Positions 35,782-36,715 of a stretch of 36,715 bases of DNA are shown here, piece after piece. Source of the stretch: Deltaproteobacteria bacterium (lineage in GTDB: Bacteria > Myxococcota_A > Polyangia > Nannocystales > Nannocystaceae); assembly GCA_022601155.1 (NCBI GenBank), contig JAHZJA010001451.1, positions 1 through 36,715 on the forward strand, given 5' to 3'. The notes beneath the pieces were generated by a model. That model did no database searches. It had not been told where the DNA came from and saw only the letters and a program-made list of their open reading frames with translations. Position numbers and translations under genes: made by a program. The stretch's first letter is position 1, and each line of letters opens with the position of its first letter.

Positions 35782-36715
35782 ATGGCCCCGCCCGCCACGT
35801 TTCACCGGCTGTTCATCGCCAACCGCGGTGAGGTCGCCGTTCGCATTGCCGCCGCCTGTGACACGATGGACATCACTCCGGTGTTCGGCGTGTCGGAGGC
35901 CGACCGCAGCGCTGGATACCTCGATGGACGCGAGACGGTGCTGCTGGGCCCCGGTCGCGCCAGCCACAGCTACCTCGACCCCGTGCGCATCGTCGCCGCA
36001 GCGCGGCAGACGGGCTGCACGGCGTTGCACCCCGGCTGGGGTTTCCTGGCCGAAAATCCCGCCTTCGCAGCCCTGTGCGAGAGCCACGGCGTCACGTTCA
36101 TCGGGCCTCCCGCCCACGTGATGCACCGGATGGGCAAGAAGACCCCGGCCAAGCGAGCGATGGCCGCCGCGGGCCTGTCGCTCATCCCCGGCAGCGATGG
36201 AATCTTGGCCGACGCCGAGCAAGCGCGAGAGGTGGCCGATCTCATTGGCTACCCGGTGCTCATCAAGGCCGAGAGCGGCGGCGGAGGCCGAGGCATGAGA
36301 ATCGCCCGCGGCCCCGACGAGGTTGCCTCCGCCTACGCCGACGCCCAGGCCGAAGCCCGCGCCGCCTTCGGAGACCCCCGGGTCTACATGGAGAAGCTCA
36401 TCGAGGGCGGACGGCACATCGAGATCCAGGTGATCGCCGACCGCTACCGCCAAGCGGTGCACCTGGGCGAGCGCGACTGCACGGTGCAGCGCAACCACCA
36501 AAAGCTCATCGAAGAGTCGCCCTCGCCCGTGCTCTCGGAGGACGTCCGCGCCGCCAGCCTCGCCGCCGCGGTCGAGGCCACCCGACGCATCGGCTACGTG
36601 GGGGCGGGCACGATGGAGTTCTTGCTCGACGCCGACGGCGTGCTGCGGTTCATGGAGATGAACACCCGCCTGCAGGTGGAGCACTGCGTCTCGGAGATGC
36701 GCAGCGGGGTCGACC
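35782..36715 (+). CDS. Biotin carboxylase (acetyl-/propionyl-CoA carboxylase alpha-type), truncated at right edge
   Basis: FHRLFIANRGEVAVRIAAACD, LHPGWGFLAENPAFAALCESHGVTFIGPP, MGKKTPAKRAM, IKAESGGGGRGMRIAR, GERDCTVQRNHQKLIEESPSP, FMEMNTRLQVEHCVSEM. Only shadow ORFs appear in the track here. Confidence 0.93.
   Translation, partial: MAPPATFHRLFIANRGEVAVRIAAACDTMDITPVFGVSEADRSAGYLDGRETVLLGPGRASHSYLDPVRIVAAARQTGCTALHPGWGFLAENPAFAALCESHGVTFIGPPAHVMHRMGKKTPAKRAMAAAGLSLIPGSDGILADAEQAREVADLIGYPVLIKAESGGGGRGMRIARGPDEVASAYADAQAEARAAFGDPRVYMEKLIEGGRHIEIQVIADRYRQAVHLGERDCTVQRNHQKLIEESPSPVLSEDVRAASLAAAVEATRRIGYVGAGTMEFLLDADGVLRFMEMNTRLQVEHCVSEMRSGVD

Noticed and set aside
35488-36684. 398 aa minus ORF opposite the biotin carboxylase
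   Set aside because: Shadow of a highly conserved + strand enzyme that runs off the window edge.
1-36715. CRISPR arrays, tRNA/rRNA genes, transposases or integrases
   Set aside because: Looked for spaced repeats, recognisable RNA gene sequences and transposase or integrase motifs; none convincing by reading. A tRNAscan, Rfam or CRISPR-finder run would settle this.

Overview
The window is about 36.7 kb of very GC-rich DNA that looks like a myxobacterial chromosome. The cues are many Thr/Ser/Gly-rich lipoproteins, a MYXO-CTERM tail and several large Ser/Thr kinases; a Nannocystaceae-type genome is my inference, not shown. I can support about 29 CDSs. They include three Ser/Thr kinases (one cut by the left edge), an EI24-domain protein, numerous lipoproteins, a beta-propeller/diheme cytochrome c lipoprotein, and an LPMO-like MYXO-CTERM protein. 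They also include MtnA, a HAD-phosphatase/OPA-type MFS/GT39-like cluster, a VOC/YCII(DGPF)/ECF42-type sigma cassette, a LamG lipoprotein with Cys-rich repeats, a VanZ-like protein and a biotin carboxylase cut by the right edge. The least-explained stretch is about 17.5-19.1 kb. It has a collagen-like mini-ORF, a ribbon-helix-helix regulator, and a His/Arg-rich coiled-coil membrane protein whose start codon and likely RBS lie in a near-perfect hairpin, all next to an unusually AT-rich island. Several perfect inverted repeats lie between genes. No CRISPR array, tRNA, rRNA or transposase was recognised. All product calls come from motif reading, not database search.
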